Positions 41,686 to 50,548 are shown, counted from the stretch's first letter. The stretch: 64,000 bases of DNA from Aquibium pacificus (GCF_040839445.1 NZ_JBDPGJ010000004.1:372001-436000); one strand, 5' to 3'. A program made the numbers and translations. The notes: generated from the letters alone by a model not told the origin.

Positions 41686-42539
41686 CGCAGGTCTTCCATC
41701 GCGACCGGGTCGACGTCGGTATAATCGACATTGTCGCCGGCCATGGCCCAGATGAAGGCGTAGTTGGAGGTGCCGGCGCCCGAGTGGATCGACCAGCCAG
41801 GCGACAGGATCGCCTCCTCGTTGCGCATCACGAGGTGCCGCGTCTCGTCCGGCTCGCCCATGAAGTGGAAGACGCGCGCCTTCTCGTCGAGGTCGAAATA
41901 GAGATAGGCCTCCGAACGCCGGTCGTGCACGTGACAGGGCATCGTGTTCCACACCGAGCCGGTGGCGAGCTGCGTCATGCCGACGACGAGCTGGCAGGTC
42001 TTTGCACCTTCCGGATGAACGAACTGGAAGATCGAGCGCTCGTTGGAGGTCTCGCGGCTGCCGAGATCGAGGCGTTTGGCGTCGCCGATCTGGATCAGCC
42101 GCGTCGGATGCGTCTGGTGCGCCGGCGCGCTCAACAGATAGAACTTCGCGGGCTCCGAAGCGTCGTTCGATGCGAAGACGACCTCCTTCGCCCCCATGCC
42201 GGCATAGAGCATGTCGCGCGGCGAAAGCGCGAACTCCTTCCCGTCCACGGTCACGGTTCCCGCGCCGCCGACGTTGACCACGATCAGTTCGCGCCGGTCG
42301 AGAAAGGCTTTGGTGCCGGTCGGCTTGACCGCCTCCAGCGCGAGCGGCCCGCCCTCCGGCACGGCGCCGCCGACGATCAGGCGGTCGTAGTGCGCATAGG
42401 TCAGCGACACCAGCCCGGGCTGGAAGAGATTGCCGATGTGGAAATTGTGCCGGAGTTCGTCCGTCCCCATGGCGGCCGCGGCCGCCGGATCGATCGCGAA
42501 GCGGGATGAATACTCGGTGTGGCGCAGCTTTTCTTCCAT
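41682..42539 (-). CDS. kduI: 5-keto-4-deoxyuronate isomerase
   Basis: A 285-residue cupin isomerase. The N-terminus is RHTEYSSRFAIDPAAAA. Zinc ligands are in MPCHVHDRRSEAYLYF (two His and Glu) and SPGWSIHSGAGTSNYAFIWAMAGDN (His). It isomerises 5-keto-4-deoxyuronate to 3-deoxy-2,5-hexodiulosonate, handed to KduD. The kduI-kduD-kdgF block is the classical route for pectin- or glycosaminoglycan-derived unsaturated uronates. Confidence 0.96.
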   Translation of the reverse strand: MEEKLRHTEYSSRFAIDPAAAAAMGTDELRHNFHIGNLFQPGLVSLTYAHYDRLIVGGAVPEGGPLALEAVKPTGTKAFLDRRELIVVNVGGAGTVTVDGKEFALSPRDMLYAGMGAKEVVFASNDASEPAKFYLLSAPAHQTHPTRLIQIGDAKRLDLGSRETSNERSIFQFVHPEGAKTCQLVVGMTQLATGSVWNTMPCHVHDRRSEAYLYFDLDEKARVFHFMGEPDETRHLVMRNEEAILSPGWSIHSGAGTSNYAFIWAMAGDNVDYTDVDPVAMEDLR

Positions 42540-42575
42540 ACTCTCACTCGTGCTGAAACTGTCTGTGTAACGAAA

Positions 42576-43346
42576 CTATCCGGCTGTCTCGCCGGGTGCC
42601 GTCTCGGCGGGATCGAACCCTGCCAGGCGGTCGCGATAGCGTTGCTGGCTGGCGGACAGATGCGAGCGCATGGCATCGCGCGCGCCCTGCGCGTCTCCAG
42701 CCGAGATCGCCTTGATGATCTTCCAGTGCTCGCGCTGCAAACCCACCTGATACTCGACCGTCAGCACGCTCTCCGTGCCCCAGGGCGAGGCCACGTCGCA
42801 AGGGATGGTGCGGCTGCCGAGCGCGTCGAGAACCTCGACGTAGAAGGGGTTGTTGGTCGCCGCCGCGATGGCGCGGTGGATGGCGAAATCGGACTTGCCG
42901 GTCGCCTGCCGGGAGGCGAGCAGCCGGTCGAAGTCCGTATAGGCCTCGTAGATCCGCGCCTCCTGTGCGCTGTTGCGCCGCTGGGCGGCGAGACCGGCGG
43001 ACTCGATCTCCACGCCCATGCGCACTTCGAGCACGTTGAGCGCGTGGCTGATCTTGTTGCCGAGTTCGGCGCTGATGGCGCTGAAGGCGCTCGTCGGCTG
43101 TTCCACCACGAACACGCCGGCCCCTTGCCGCGGCTCCACCAGCCCGTCGGCCGCGAGGGCCGCGATCGCCTCGCGCACGACCGTGCGGCTGACCCCGAAC
43201 GTTTCCGTCAGGCGGCTCTCCGTCGGCAGCTTCTGCCCGGCGACGAGCCTGCCGGACACGACCTGGGAGCGCAATTCCGCCACCAGCCGCTCGGCGAGCT
43301 TGGGCCGCCGCTCCGGTCTCGGGTCCTGGACGACGGGTTCGCTCAT
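42576..43346 (-). CDS. GntR family regulator with FCD domain (ExuR/UxuR-like)
   Basis: A 256-residue regulator. The winged helix (LAERLVAELRSQVVSGRLVA and SRLTETFGVSRTVVREAIAAL, DGLVEPRQGAGVFV) is followed by a helical FCD ligand domain with its metal site (SDFAIHRAIAAATNNPFY, REHWKIIKAISAGDAQGARDAM). FCD regulators often sense hexuronates or similar acids. It lies between the TRAP genes and kduI on the same strand and is the natural candidate for controlling the cluster. Confidence 0.93.
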   Translation of the reverse strand: MSEPVVQDPRPERRPKLAERLVAELRSQVVSGRLVAGQKLPTESRLTETFGVSRTVVREAIAALAADGLVEPRQGAGVFVVEQPTSAFSAISAELGNKISHALNVLEVRMGVEIESAGLAAQRRNSAQEARIYEAYTDFDRLLASRQATGKSDFAIHRAIAAATNNPFYVEVLDALGSRTIPCDVASPWGTESVLTVEYQVGLQREHWKIIKAISAGDAQGARDAMRSHLSASQQRYRDRLAGFDPAETAPGETAG

Positions 43347-43353
43347 CGCTGCC

Positions 43354-44634
43354 TCACTTGAACACGCCGGGCAGCCAGAGCGACAGCGCCGGCACGTAGG
43401 TGACGAGCGCGAGCACGATGAGACCGGCGCCGTAGAACGGCCAGATCGAGCGCATGGCGCGCCAGACGCTGATCTTGCCGACCGCGCAGGCGACGAACTG
43501 CACCGCGCCCACCGGCGGCGTGTTGAGGCCGATCCCGAGGTTCAGGATCATGATCACCCCGAAATGCACCGGATCCACCCCGTAGGCCTGCGCCACCGGC
43601 AGGAAGATCGGCGTCGCGATGATGATCAGCGGCCCCATGTCCATGAAGGTCCCGAGCCCGAGCAGCAGAAGGTTCATCAGGACGAGGATGATGTAGGGGT
43701 TTTCCGACACCGCGTTCATCGCCGCGACGAGCGAGGCCGGCACCCTGAGATAGGCCATGAGCCAGGAGAAGGCCGCGGCCGTCCCGATGATCAGGAGCAC
43801 CATGGCGGTGGTGCGCACCGCGCCCATGGTGGCATCGATGAAGGCTTCCCAGGTCATCTGCCTGTATACGAAGACGGTGACCAGCAGTGCATAGAGAACC
43901 GCGATGCAGGAGCTCTCCGTGGCGGTGAAGATGCCGGACCGCACGCCGCCGAAGATGATGCCGATCAGGAGCAGTCCGGGCACCGCCACCGCCGCCAGGT
44001 GCGCCACCGCCTGGAAGCCGGGGAAGGCCTCGGTCGGATAGCCGCGGCTGCGTGCCACGAAATAGGCGGTGATCATCAGCGCTCCGGCCAGCATCAGGCC
44101 CGGAATGATGCCGGCGGTGAAGAGATCGGCGATCGAGATCTTCCCGCCCGCCGAGATCGAATAGATGATCATGTTGTGCGACGGCGGCAGGAGCAGGGCG
44201 ATCAGCGCCGCCATCGATGTGACGTTGACCGCGTAGTCGACGCCGTATCCGCGCGCCTTCATCTGCGGGATCATCAGGCCGCCGACGGCCGCCGCTTCCG
44301 CGACCGCCGATCCGGAAATGCCGCCGAACAGCGTCGAGGCCGCGATGTTGACCTGGCCAAGCCCGCCGCGCAGGTGGCCAACCAGCGATCCGGCGAAGGC
44401 GACGATGCGGCTTGCGATGCCGCCGCGCACCATGAGGTCGCCGGCATAGATGAAGAAGGGGATCGCAAGCAGCGAAAAGACGCTCATGCCGGAATTCAGG
44501 CGTTGGAACACGACCAGCGGCGGCAAGCCCATGTAGGCGACCGTGGCGAAGCTCGCGACGCCGAGGCAGAAGGCGATCGGCGTGCCGATCAGCATCAGCG
44601 AGACGAAGGTTCCGAAGAGGATCCACAGTTCCAT
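43354..44634 (-). CDS. dctM: TRAP transporter large permease
   Basis: A 426-residue inner-membrane protein with about 12 helices. DctM signatures: FTTxGIPIAFxLG-like start (LMLIGTPIAFCLGVAS), RLNSGMSVFSLLAIPFFIYAGDLM, GGISGSAVAEAAAVGGLMIPQM and PPSHNMIIYSISAG, then LGIGLNTPPVGAVQFVACAV. It carries the Na+-driven transport step. It starts 4 bases after the dctQ stop, so the two are co-expressed. Confidence 0.96.
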   Translation of the reverse strand: MELWILFGTFVSLMLIGTPIAFCLGVASFATVAYMGLPPLVVFQRLNSGMSVFSLLAIPFFIYAGDLMVRGGIASRIVAFAGSLVGHLRGGLGQVNIAASTLFGGISGSAVAEAAAVGGLMIPQMKARGYGVDYAVNVTSMAALIALLLPPSHNMIIYSISAGGKISIADLFTAGIIPGLMLAGALMITAYFVARSRGYPTEAFPGFQAVAHLAAVAVPGLLLIGIIFGGVRSGIFTATESSCIAVLYALLVTVFVYRQMTWEAFIDATMGAVRTTAMVLLIIGTAAAFSWLMAYLRVPASLVAAMNAVSENPYIILVLMNLLLLGLGTFMDMGPLIIIATPIFLPVAQAYGVDPVHFGVIMILNLGIGLNTPPVGAVQFVACAVGKISVWRAMRSIWPFYGAGLIVLALVTYVPALSLWLPGVFK

Positions 44635-44637
44635 CGG

Positions 44638-45222
44638 TCAGGCCCTCGCGTCGCGCGCGTCGCTGGCGGCGTGGAGTTCGACTTCCGCCTCGGGCGTGGC
44701 GATCTCGAGCCCTTCGTCGACCGGCGCGCCGGAGAGCCGCAGCACGATGCGTTCCAGCGCAAAGAGCGAGACCAGGATGCCGCCCCCCACCACCGGGTAG
44801 TAGTCGAAGGCGCCGGAGATGCCGAGCGAGGGCAGGATGGCATCGCTGGTGAGCAGCGCGAGTTGCATGCCGTAGAAGACCATGCCGACGCCGAAGGCGA
44901 GGATGACCACGTCCGAGATCATCCTGAGCACCTTCTTGCCGCCATGCGGCAGCACGTAGAGCAGGATGTCGAAACCGAGATGGTTGTTCTCGCGAACGCC
45001 GACTGCGGCGCCAAGGAAGATGAACCAGCTCATCAGCATCACCGCGCCCGGCTCGGTCCAGCTCGGGCTGTCGTTGAGGATGTAGCGGCAGTAGACCTGC
45101 CAAGCGACCATGGCCGTCATCAGCACGAGGCCGAACCCCGCGGTCCACAGAGCAAGGTTGCTCACGCGGCTAAGCACGCGGGCGACATGGCCCAAGGTTC
45201 CCGAAGGAAGAGTCTGCTGCAT
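44638..45222 (-). CDS. dctQ: TRAP transporter small permease
   Basis: A 194-residue protein with four membrane helices. DctQ features: VAWQVYCRYILNDSPSWTEPGAVMLMSWFIFLGAAVGVREN (the W-x-E-x-A motif and GA region) and HLGFDILLYVLPHGGKK. The C-terminal 35 residues are a polar acidic tail (EIATPEAEVELHAA). It bridges DctM and the binding protein DctP. Confidence 0.93.
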   Translation of the reverse strand: MQQTLPSGTLGHVARVLSRVSNLALWTAGFGLVLMTAMVAWQVYCRYILNDSPSWTEPGAVMLMSWFIFLGAAVGVRENNHLGFDILLYVLPHGGKKVLRMISDVVILAFGVGMVFYGMQLALLTSDAILPSLGISGAFDYYPVVGGGILVSLFALERIVLRLSGAPVDEGLEIATPEAEVELHAASDARDARA

Positions 45223-45283
45223 GGTTCGGCGCGCCCCGGATGTGCGGGGACGCGGCTTGCGCCGCGCCCCCGGACTGCCTGCT

Positions 45284-46261
45284 TTACTGGACCGCCCGGA
45301 TCCGCTCGACGAGGCTCTTGAGCTTCTCGTCGGTGACGTGCTTCTCGTAGACCGGACCCATCGCGTCGATGAAGGGCTGCTTGTCCGGCGTGGTGATCGT
45401 GGAACCGGCCGCTTCGACCATCTTGCGGGATTCGACCTCGCGCGCTTCCCACAGCTCGCGCTGCTTCTGCACGGAATCCTTCGCGGCCTGTTTCACCAGC
45501 GCCTGGTCCTCGGGCGAGAGCTTGTCCCAGGAGGACTTGGCCATGACCAGCACTTCCGGAACGATCAGGTGCTCGTCGAGCGAATAATGCTTGGCGACCT
45601 CCGAATGCTTGGCGGACTCGTAGCTCGGGAAGTTGTTCTCGGCGCCGTCGATGACGCCGGTCTCGATCGAGGAATAGACCTCGCCGTAGGGCAGCGGCAC
45701 CGCGTTGGCGCCGAGCGCGTTGACCATGTCGACGAAGATGTCGGACTGCATGACGCGGAACTTCATGCCCTTCAGGTCCTCGACCGAGGTGATCGGCTTC
45801 TGCGAGTTGTAGAAGGAGCGGGCGCCGCCGTCGTAGTAGGCGAGGCCGACGAGACCGTGCGGCTCGAATCCTGCCAGGATCTCCTGGCCGACGTCTCCGT
45901 CCATGACCTTGTGCATGTGGTCGGTGGAGCGGAAGATGTAGGGCAGCGACACGACGCGGGTTTCCGGAACGAGGCCGTTGAACGGTCCCATCGAGACGCG
46001 GTTCAGGTCGATGACGCCGGCTCGGGTCTGTTCGATCGTGTCCTTTTCCTCGCCGAGCTGTGCCGAGTGGTAGACCTCGACGGCGATGCGGCCGTTCGAG
46101 CGCTCTTTGAGCAGTTCGCCCATGTACTTGACCGCTTCCACGGTCGGATAGCCGTCCGGGTGTGTGTCGGACGATTTCAGAACGATATCCTGAGCGAAGG
46201 CGGCGGTCGTCAATGCCGCCGACAAGGCGAGTGCGGTGGTCAGTTTCCTCATCAGGTACAT
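45284..46261 (-). CDS. dctP: TRAP transporter substrate-binding protein (DctP family)
   Basis: A 325-residue periplasmic protein. A Sec signal ends near AAFAQD (about residue 24). Family segments: SSDTHPDGYPTVEAVKYMGE, GRIAVEVYHSAQLGEEKDTIEQ, and the carboxylate-binding LPYGEVYSSIETGVIDGAEN with KGMKFRVMQSD (Arg contacts the acid). DctP proteins of this type bind sugar acids such as galacturonate or glucuronate. A GGGAGG ribosome site is five bases before the ATG at 46261. It follows uxaC by 28 bases. Confidence 0.95.
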   Translation of the reverse strand: MYLMRKLTTALALSAALTTAAFAQDIVLKSSDTHPDGYPTVEAVKYMGELLKERSNGRIAVEVYHSAQLGEEKDTIEQTRAGVIDLNRVSMGPFNGLVPETRVVSLPYIFRSTDHMHKVMDGDVGQEILAGFEPHGLVGLAYYDGGARSFYNSQKPITSVEDLKGMKFRVMQSDIFVDMVNALGANAVPLPYGEVYSSIETGVIDGAENNFPSYESAKHSEVAKHYSLDEHLIVPEVLVMAKSSWDKLSPEDQALVKQAAKDSVQKQRELWEAREVESRKMVEAAGSTITTPDKQPFIDAMGPVYEKHVTDEKLKSLVERIRAVQ

Positions 46262-46289
46262 GGTGTCCTCCCTTTTTCCTGATTGGGCC

Positions 46290-47699
46290 TCAGAGCCGGT
46301 AGGCCTTCCTGGCCAGCCGGTATGCGAGTTCCTGCGCGAGGTCGGCGGCCTCTTCCTCGACCAGCTGTCCCGACCGGACCAGTTCGGCGAGGTAGGCGCA
46401 GTCGACCCGGCGCGCGACGTCGTGGCGCGCGGGAATGGACGGGAAGGCGCGCGTGTCGTCGTTGAAGCCGACGGTGTTGTAGAAGCCCGCCGTCTCGGTC
46501 GTCGCGGCGCGGAAGCGCTTCATGCCCTCGACACTGTCGAAGAACCACCAGGGCGGCCCGAGCCGCAGGCACGGATAGACCCCGGCGAGCGGCGCGAGTT
46601 CCCGCGAATAGACAGTCTCGTCGAGCGTGAAGAGGATGACGGTGAGGTTCGGCTCCATCCCGACCGCGTCGAGCATCGGCTTCAGCGCGTCGACATAGGA
46701 GGTGCGGCGCGGGATGTCGAAGCCCTTGTCGCGCCCGTGGCTGGCGAAGACGGCCGCCGAATGGTTGCGCCAGGAGCCGGCATGGATCTGCATGACCATG
46801 CCGTCCTCGACGCTCATCCTGGCCATCTCGGTCAGCATCTGGGCCCGGAACAGCCCGGCATCGTCGGGGCTGGCGCCGCCGCTCGCCACCCGCGTGTAGA
46901 GCGCCGCGGCCTCGGCGTCGGAAAGGTTGGCCGTGTCGGCGGTTGGATGGCCGTGGTCGGTCGCCGTCGCCCCCGCCTCCCGGAAGAAGGCGCGGCGCCT
47001 GCGGTGGGCTTCGAGATAGCCGTTCCACGCACCGGTATCGCAGTCGGTGAGGGCGCCGAGCTGGCGCAGATTGTCGGCGAAGCCCTCGAACTCGGGGTCT
47101 ATGACGGCGTCGGGCCGGTACGTCGTGACGACGCGGCCCTTCCAGCCGGACTCGCGGATCTGCCGGTGCCATCGCAGCGGGTCGAGCGCGCCTTCGGTGG
47201 TGGCGATCGCCTCGATGTTGAATCGCTCGTAAAGCGCTCGCGGTCGATACGCGTCACGCGACAGGCAGTCCGCGATGCGATCGTAGTAGAGGTCTGCCGT
47301 TCCCGCGTTGAGGCGCACCTCGAGCCCGAACAGGCTTTCGAAGGTGTGGTCGAGCCACAGGCGCGTCGGCGTGCCGCGAAACACGTGGTAGTTCTCGGCG
47401 AACAGCCGCCAGATCTTGCGCCCGTCCGCCTCCGCCACGCTGCCGTCCGCGCGCGGAACGCCGAGCCGGTCGAGCCCGATGCCCTGGCTGACGAGCATGC
47501 GGAAAATGTAGTGGTCGGGAACGACGATCAGCCCGGCCGGATCGGGGAAGGGTGCGTTTTCGGCATACCAGCGGGGATCGGTATGGCCGTGCGGGCTGAT
47601 GATCGGGAGATCGCGCACGCTCTCGTAGAGCTGGCGCGCGAGGTCGCGTGCTGCGGGGTCGAGCGGGAACAGCCGGTCGTCGTCGAGCAGTGCTGACAC
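46290..47699 (-). CDS. uxaC: Glucuronate (uronate) isomerase
   Basis: A 469-residue enzyme that interconverts D-glucuronate and D-fructuronate, and D-galacturonate and D-tagaturonate. Motifs: LPIISPHGHTDPRWYAENAPF (metal His-x-His), HYIFRMLVSQGI, WRLFAENYHVFRGTPTRLWL, MVMQIHAGSWRNHS and DETVYSRELAPLAGVYPCLRLGPPWWFFDS. Length is normal. It is the first gene of the minus-strand cluster and has its own promoter-like sequence upstream. The oxidoreductases UxaB/UxuB and dehydratases UxaA/UxuA are not in the window. Confidence 0.96.
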   Translation of the reverse strand: MSALLDDDRLFPLDPAARDLARQLYESVRDLPIISPHGHTDPRWYAENAPFPDPAGLIVVPDHYIFRMLVSQGIGLDRLGVPRADGSVAEADGRKIWRLFAENYHVFRGTPTRLWLDHTFESLFGLEVRLNAGTADLYYDRIADCLSRDAYRPRALYERFNIEAIATTEGALDPLRWHRQIRESGWKGRVVTTYRPDAVIDPEFEGFADNLRQLGALTDCDTGAWNGYLEAHRRRRAFFREAGATATDHGHPTADTANLSDAEAAALYTRVASGGASPDDAGLFRAQMLTEMARMSVEDGMVMQIHAGSWRNHSAAVFASHGRDKGFDIPRRTSYVDALKPMLDAVGMEPNLTVILFTLDETVYSRELAPLAGVYPCLRLGPPWWFFDSVEGMKRFRAATTETAGFYNTVGFNDDTRAFPSIPARHDVARRVDCAYLAELVRSGQLVEEEAADLAQELAYRLARKAYRL

Positions 47700-47734
47700 C
47701 CGTGCCTTTCCTCCCTTGGCCCGCGCTGGACCTT

Positions 47735-47763
47735 TCGTAGGGGACGCACCGGAAGGATGTCAA
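47735..47763 (-). promoter_or_regulatory. Candidate promoter of uxaC and the uronate cluster
   Basis: On the minus strand a consensus -35 TTGACA (47763-47758) and CTACGA (47740-47735) are exactly 17 bases apart, 36 bases before the uxaC start codon. An inverted repeat lies just upstream of the -35 box. Confidence 0.5.
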
Positions 47764-47776
47764 TACAACTTTCCAG

Positions 47777-47791
47777 ATTCATCATATGAAT
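47777..47791. promoter_or_regulatory. Inverted repeat upstream of uxaC, possible GntR operator
   Basis: ATTCAT (47777-47782) and ATGAAT (47786-47791) are perfect arms with a 3-base spacer, and the block is flanked on both sides by direct copies of TTCCAG (47771-47776, 47791-47796). Its place just upstream of the uxaC -35 box makes it a candidate site for the FCD-GntR protein of the cluster. Confidence 0.4.
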
Positions 47792-47796
47792 TCCAG

Positions 47797-48095
47797 AAGG
47801 GAGAAAAAGTGATCGGCGCTTCCGGCCAGAGCGACACCGTATGAGCGGCCACATTCGAAATCATGGCGAAAGTCCGCATGGTCATATCCAGTCCGGGCAA
47901 CACATCCAGGCGGACGGACAGAAGAATGTGGCGGGATCGTGCCTGCGTTCCAGGCGCAATGAATATCGTCGACAAACTTCGTAGCATTACGTGAAGAGAC
48001 TCGAATTTATCGCTTGGGTGCATTTTCGAACTATCGGATGGAACCAACTCCCACTAACCGGCTCGGCGGACAAACAGCCGGAGTACTCCCCGAGA
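47797..48095. other. Non-coding region between uxaC and the RlpA-like gene
   Basis: About 300 bases between divergent genes. The sequence is less GC-rich than coding DNA. The only short open frames found here have no ribosome site or recognisable product. Apart from the promoter and repeat noted at its left edge I see no further defined element. Confidence 0.5.
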
Positions 48096-48446
48096 ATGCT
48101 AAGCAAGCTTCACGCCGCCCTCTTCATCGGTGCAGTTGCGATCGCCGCCTCTACAACCATGGCCTCGGCCCAATGCGGCCGTGCATCATGGTACGCCCTC
48201 ACCTCGAAAACGGCGTCGGGAGAACGGATGAATCCGGCCGACATGACCGCCGCGCACCGGTCGCTGGCCTTCGGGACGAAGATCAAAGTGGTGAACAACG
48301 CCAACGGCAAGTCCGTCGTCGTCCGCATCAACGACCGCGGGCCGTTCGTGAAGGGCAGGGTGCTGGACCTCTCCAAGGCCGCGGCCCAGAAGCTCGGCTT
48401 CATCCGCTCCGGTCACACACCGGTATGCATGGCCAAGGTCGGCTGA
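48096..48446 (+). CDS. RlpA-like septal ring protein (double-psi beta-barrel)
   Basis: A 116-residue secreted protein starting MLSKLHAALFIGAVAIAAST, with a signal cleaved near ASAQ. The barrel reads CGRASWYALTSKTASGERMN, then TAAHRSLAFGTKIKVVNNAN and VVVRINDRGPFVKGRVLDLS, which is the RlpA/barwin core with the catalytic Asp in NDRGPF. RlpA cuts glycan strands that lack stem peptides. It has no SPOR domain and no lipobox, so it is the short secreted form. Its last 34 bases overlap the convergent ATP-grasp gene. Confidence 0.9.
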   Translation: MLSKLHAALFIGAVAIAASTTMASAQCGRASWYALTSKTASGERMNPADMTAAHRSLAFGTKIKVVNNANGKSVVVRINDRGPFVKGRVLDLSKAAAQKLGFIRSGHTPVCMAKVG

Positions 48447-49507
48447 GGCAGCGCATCGGAAAGGCGCCGCGCCGCGGCCTCGGCTATCGCTTCTGGGAGC
48501 AAGAGGCCCCACTGCCGCCGGCAATAGTCGCGGAAGTCGAAGCAGGGCAGGCCCGGACAGACCTCGAATTCGAGCAGGTGAACGGTGTCGTCCGCGTCGA
48601 CGCGGAAATCCGCCGAGAAGACGTCGCGCAGCCCGAGCCCGTCCATGAGCACGCCGGCGATCCGGCGGATTGCGGCATCCGCCAGCGGCTGGCTGCGGGC
48701 GAGCGGCTCGAGCGACGGTTCGCTGCGGGTTCCGGCGGCCTGTGCCGCCTCTCCCGTTTCCCCGTAGAGTGACAGGCTGTCCGACATCGTCTGGAAATCG
48801 GCGCCGGAATCGACCAGCGCCACGCCCAGTGCCCGGTTGTCCGCGGCCGGATCGACGGCGAGGAAACTCGCGCGCACGTTGCGGCCCGCGACGTAGGGCT
48901 GGACGATCGCATCGTCGCGGTAGTGCTCGAAGATGCGCCGGCTGAGCGTCAGCGCCTCATCCGCGCTCCCACAATGCGAATCCGGCCAGATGCCGATCTT
49001 GGCGCCGAGCCGGTTGGGCTTGACGAAGTATCCGGCAGACGATTGCGGCGGCGGCACGATCCATTCGCCCGCGCGGGCAAGTCCCGCTGCGGGGACGGGT
49101 AGTCCGAGGGCGGCGAGCACGGCGCCCGAACGGAACTTGTCCTGGCACAGCGCAAACAGCGTGTCGTCCGCTCCGAAGGTCGGCAGCGCGTGCAGCCGCG
49201 TCAACGCGGGGGCCGCGCCGCCGCGGAAATAGGCGATGCCGTCCGTCAGCGTCCAGACGAGCGTCGAGCCGGGGTCCCGGCCGGCGAACGCCTGCGCGGC
49301 GTCGTCCAGTTCGACCGGCAGGAAGTCGATCCCGCGCCGCCCGCACTCGGCCGCGATCGCGTCGAACTCCGGTTCGATGTCGGTCGACTGCGCGAGGTAG
49401 GAACTGATCTCCACGATGCGTTCGGGCGGAAATCCCTCCGCGGCCAGCCTCGTCCTGCAAGCCGCCTCGGGTTCGTGGACGAGGATCATGTTGGGTCTGG
49501 ATGCCAC
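48413..49507 (-). CDS. ATP-grasp family protein, substrate unknown
   Basis: A 364-residue protein. The central part has the ATP-grasp pattern: CQDKFRSGAVLAALGLPVPA (the DK helper lysine and allele switch), GYFVKPNRLGAKIGIW (ATP lysine), DDAIVQPYVAGRNVRASFL, and the metal-binding end FSADFRVDADDTVHLLEFEVCPGLPCFDF (Asp, Glu, Cys-Pro-Gly-Leu in place of the usual Asn-x-x-Pro-G). It resembles D-Ala-D-Ala ligases but its N-terminal domain is not theirs. It probably joins an acid to an amine. It follows the SMP-30/SDR pair on the same strand. Confidence 0.75.
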   Translation of the reverse strand: MASRPNMILVHEPEAACRTRLAAEGFPPERIVEISSYLAQSTDIEPEFDAIAAECGRRGIDFLPVELDDAAQAFAGRDPGSTLVWTLTDGIAYFRGGAAPALTRLHALPTFGADDTLFALCQDKFRSGAVLAALGLPVPAAGLARAGEWIVPPPQSSAGYFVKPNRLGAKIGIWPDSHCGSADEALTLSRRIFEHYRDDAIVQPYVAGRNVRASFLAVDPAADNRALGVALVDSGADFQTMSDSLSLYGETGEAAQAAGTRSEPSLEPLARSQPLADAAIRRIAGVLMDGLGLRDVFSADFRVDADDTVHLLEFEVCPGLPCFDFRDYCRRQWGLLLPEAIAEAAARRLSDALPQPTLAMHTGV

Positions 49508-49644
49508 GCGCCGCTCCGCCGGGCGCCGGACCGGGTTTTCGTGTGGCCGCGCCCCTGTCGCGAGATATGAGGACGAGGTGCCGGAAGCCGCTTGCGCGTT
49601 TCCGACATGGCAGCGGCGTGGTTCCTAAAGGCCGCCTCGGTCGT

Positions 49645-50517
49645 TCAGGAAATCGTCACGCGCGGCTCGAACCGGCCCTTGACGGGCAGGTTCAGCAGGA
49701 AGGTCTTGCCGGCGTCGGGCTCCTTCGCCTTGTCGCGACCGCGCGCGGCGGTGGTGACGATCATCCGCGAGGCGTCGGGCCCGGCGAAGGCGGGACAGGT
49801 GGACTGCCTGGCGGGAACTCGGATGGTGCGCAGGTGCTCGCCGGACGGTCCCCAGGCATCGACGGCGCCCGCTGCCCAGCGCGCGTTCCATAGAACGCCT
49901 TCGGCATCGACGACCGAACCGTCGATGAAGCCTTCCCTTCCGCGCCAGTCTAGGAACGTCCGGGGCTCGCCCGTCGGCATCCCGGTCGCGGCGTCGCACT
50001 CGACCCTGTAGAGGATGCCGCGCGGCGTGTCGGCGAAGTAGGTGATGCGCCCGTCGGGAGAAAAGCAGATCGAATTGGGGATCGAGATGCCCGGATAGAG
50101 CGTGCGGACCTCGCCCTCGCGGGACCAGTAGATCGCGCCGGCCGCCTCGCCCTCGTCCTTTGCCATGGTGCCGATCCAGAAGGCGCCGCTCGGGTGCACC
50201 CGCGCGTCGTTCGAACGGGTCTTCGGATTATCCGCCTCGAGCGGAGTGTGCAGTGTCAGCGCACCGGTTCTGGGGTTGCGACGGTAGATGCCGGTTTCAC
50301 CCACCAAGAGTTGTGTTCCCGCGTCGGAGAAGGCGATGGCGCTCGCCATGAAGGGCAGGTCGTGCACGGCGGTCGGCCCATCCGGAAACGGACGCTCGAG
50401 AAGCTTCCTGCCGACGATGTCGAACCAGAAGAGCTTGCCGCTCTGCGGATCGTAGGACGGTCCCTCCCCGAGTTCGCAGGGGATGTCGCACAGGATTGAT
50501 ACGCCGTCGTCTTGCAT
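49645..50517 (-). CDS. SMP-30/gluconolactonase family sugar lactonase
   Basis: A 290-residue six-bladed propeller. Metal site residues are visible: CELGEGPSYDPQSGKLFWFD (Glu), SNDARVHPSGAFWIGTM (Asn), GISIPNSICFSPDGRITYFADT (Asn) and GFIDGSVVDAEGVLWNARWAAG (Asp). Members hydrolyse aldonolactones such as arabono- or gluconolactone. A short-chain dehydrogenase gene starts the same operon, 31 bases away; together they would oxidise an aldose to its lactone and open it. Confidence 0.9.
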   Translation of the reverse strand: MQDDGVSILCDIPCELGEGPSYDPQSGKLFWFDIVGRKLLERPFPDGPTAVHDLPFMASAIAFSDAGTQLLVGETGIYRRNPRTGALTLHTPLEADNPKTRSNDARVHPSGAFWIGTMAKDEGEAAGAIYWSREGEVRTLYPGISIPNSICFSPDGRITYFADTPRGILYRVECDAATGMPTGEPRTFLDWRGREGFIDGSVVDAEGVLWNARWAAGAVDAWGPSGEHLRTIRVPARQSTCPAFAGPDASRMIVTTAARGRDKAKEPDAGKTFLLNLPVKGRFEPRVTIS

Positions 50518-50548
50518 CCGTTCCTCCCGTTGCCGGATACCTGAGGGT

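Noticed and set aside
42973..45321. A 782-codon plus-strand frame opposite the TRAP permease genes
   Set aside because: Its product is mostly His, Asp and Arg repeats, the usual reverse image of a hydrophobic membrane protein.
47760..48047. A 95-codon minus-strand frame between uxaC and the RlpA-like gene
   Set aside because: No ribosome site, no known family and it covers the likely uxaC operator and promoter.
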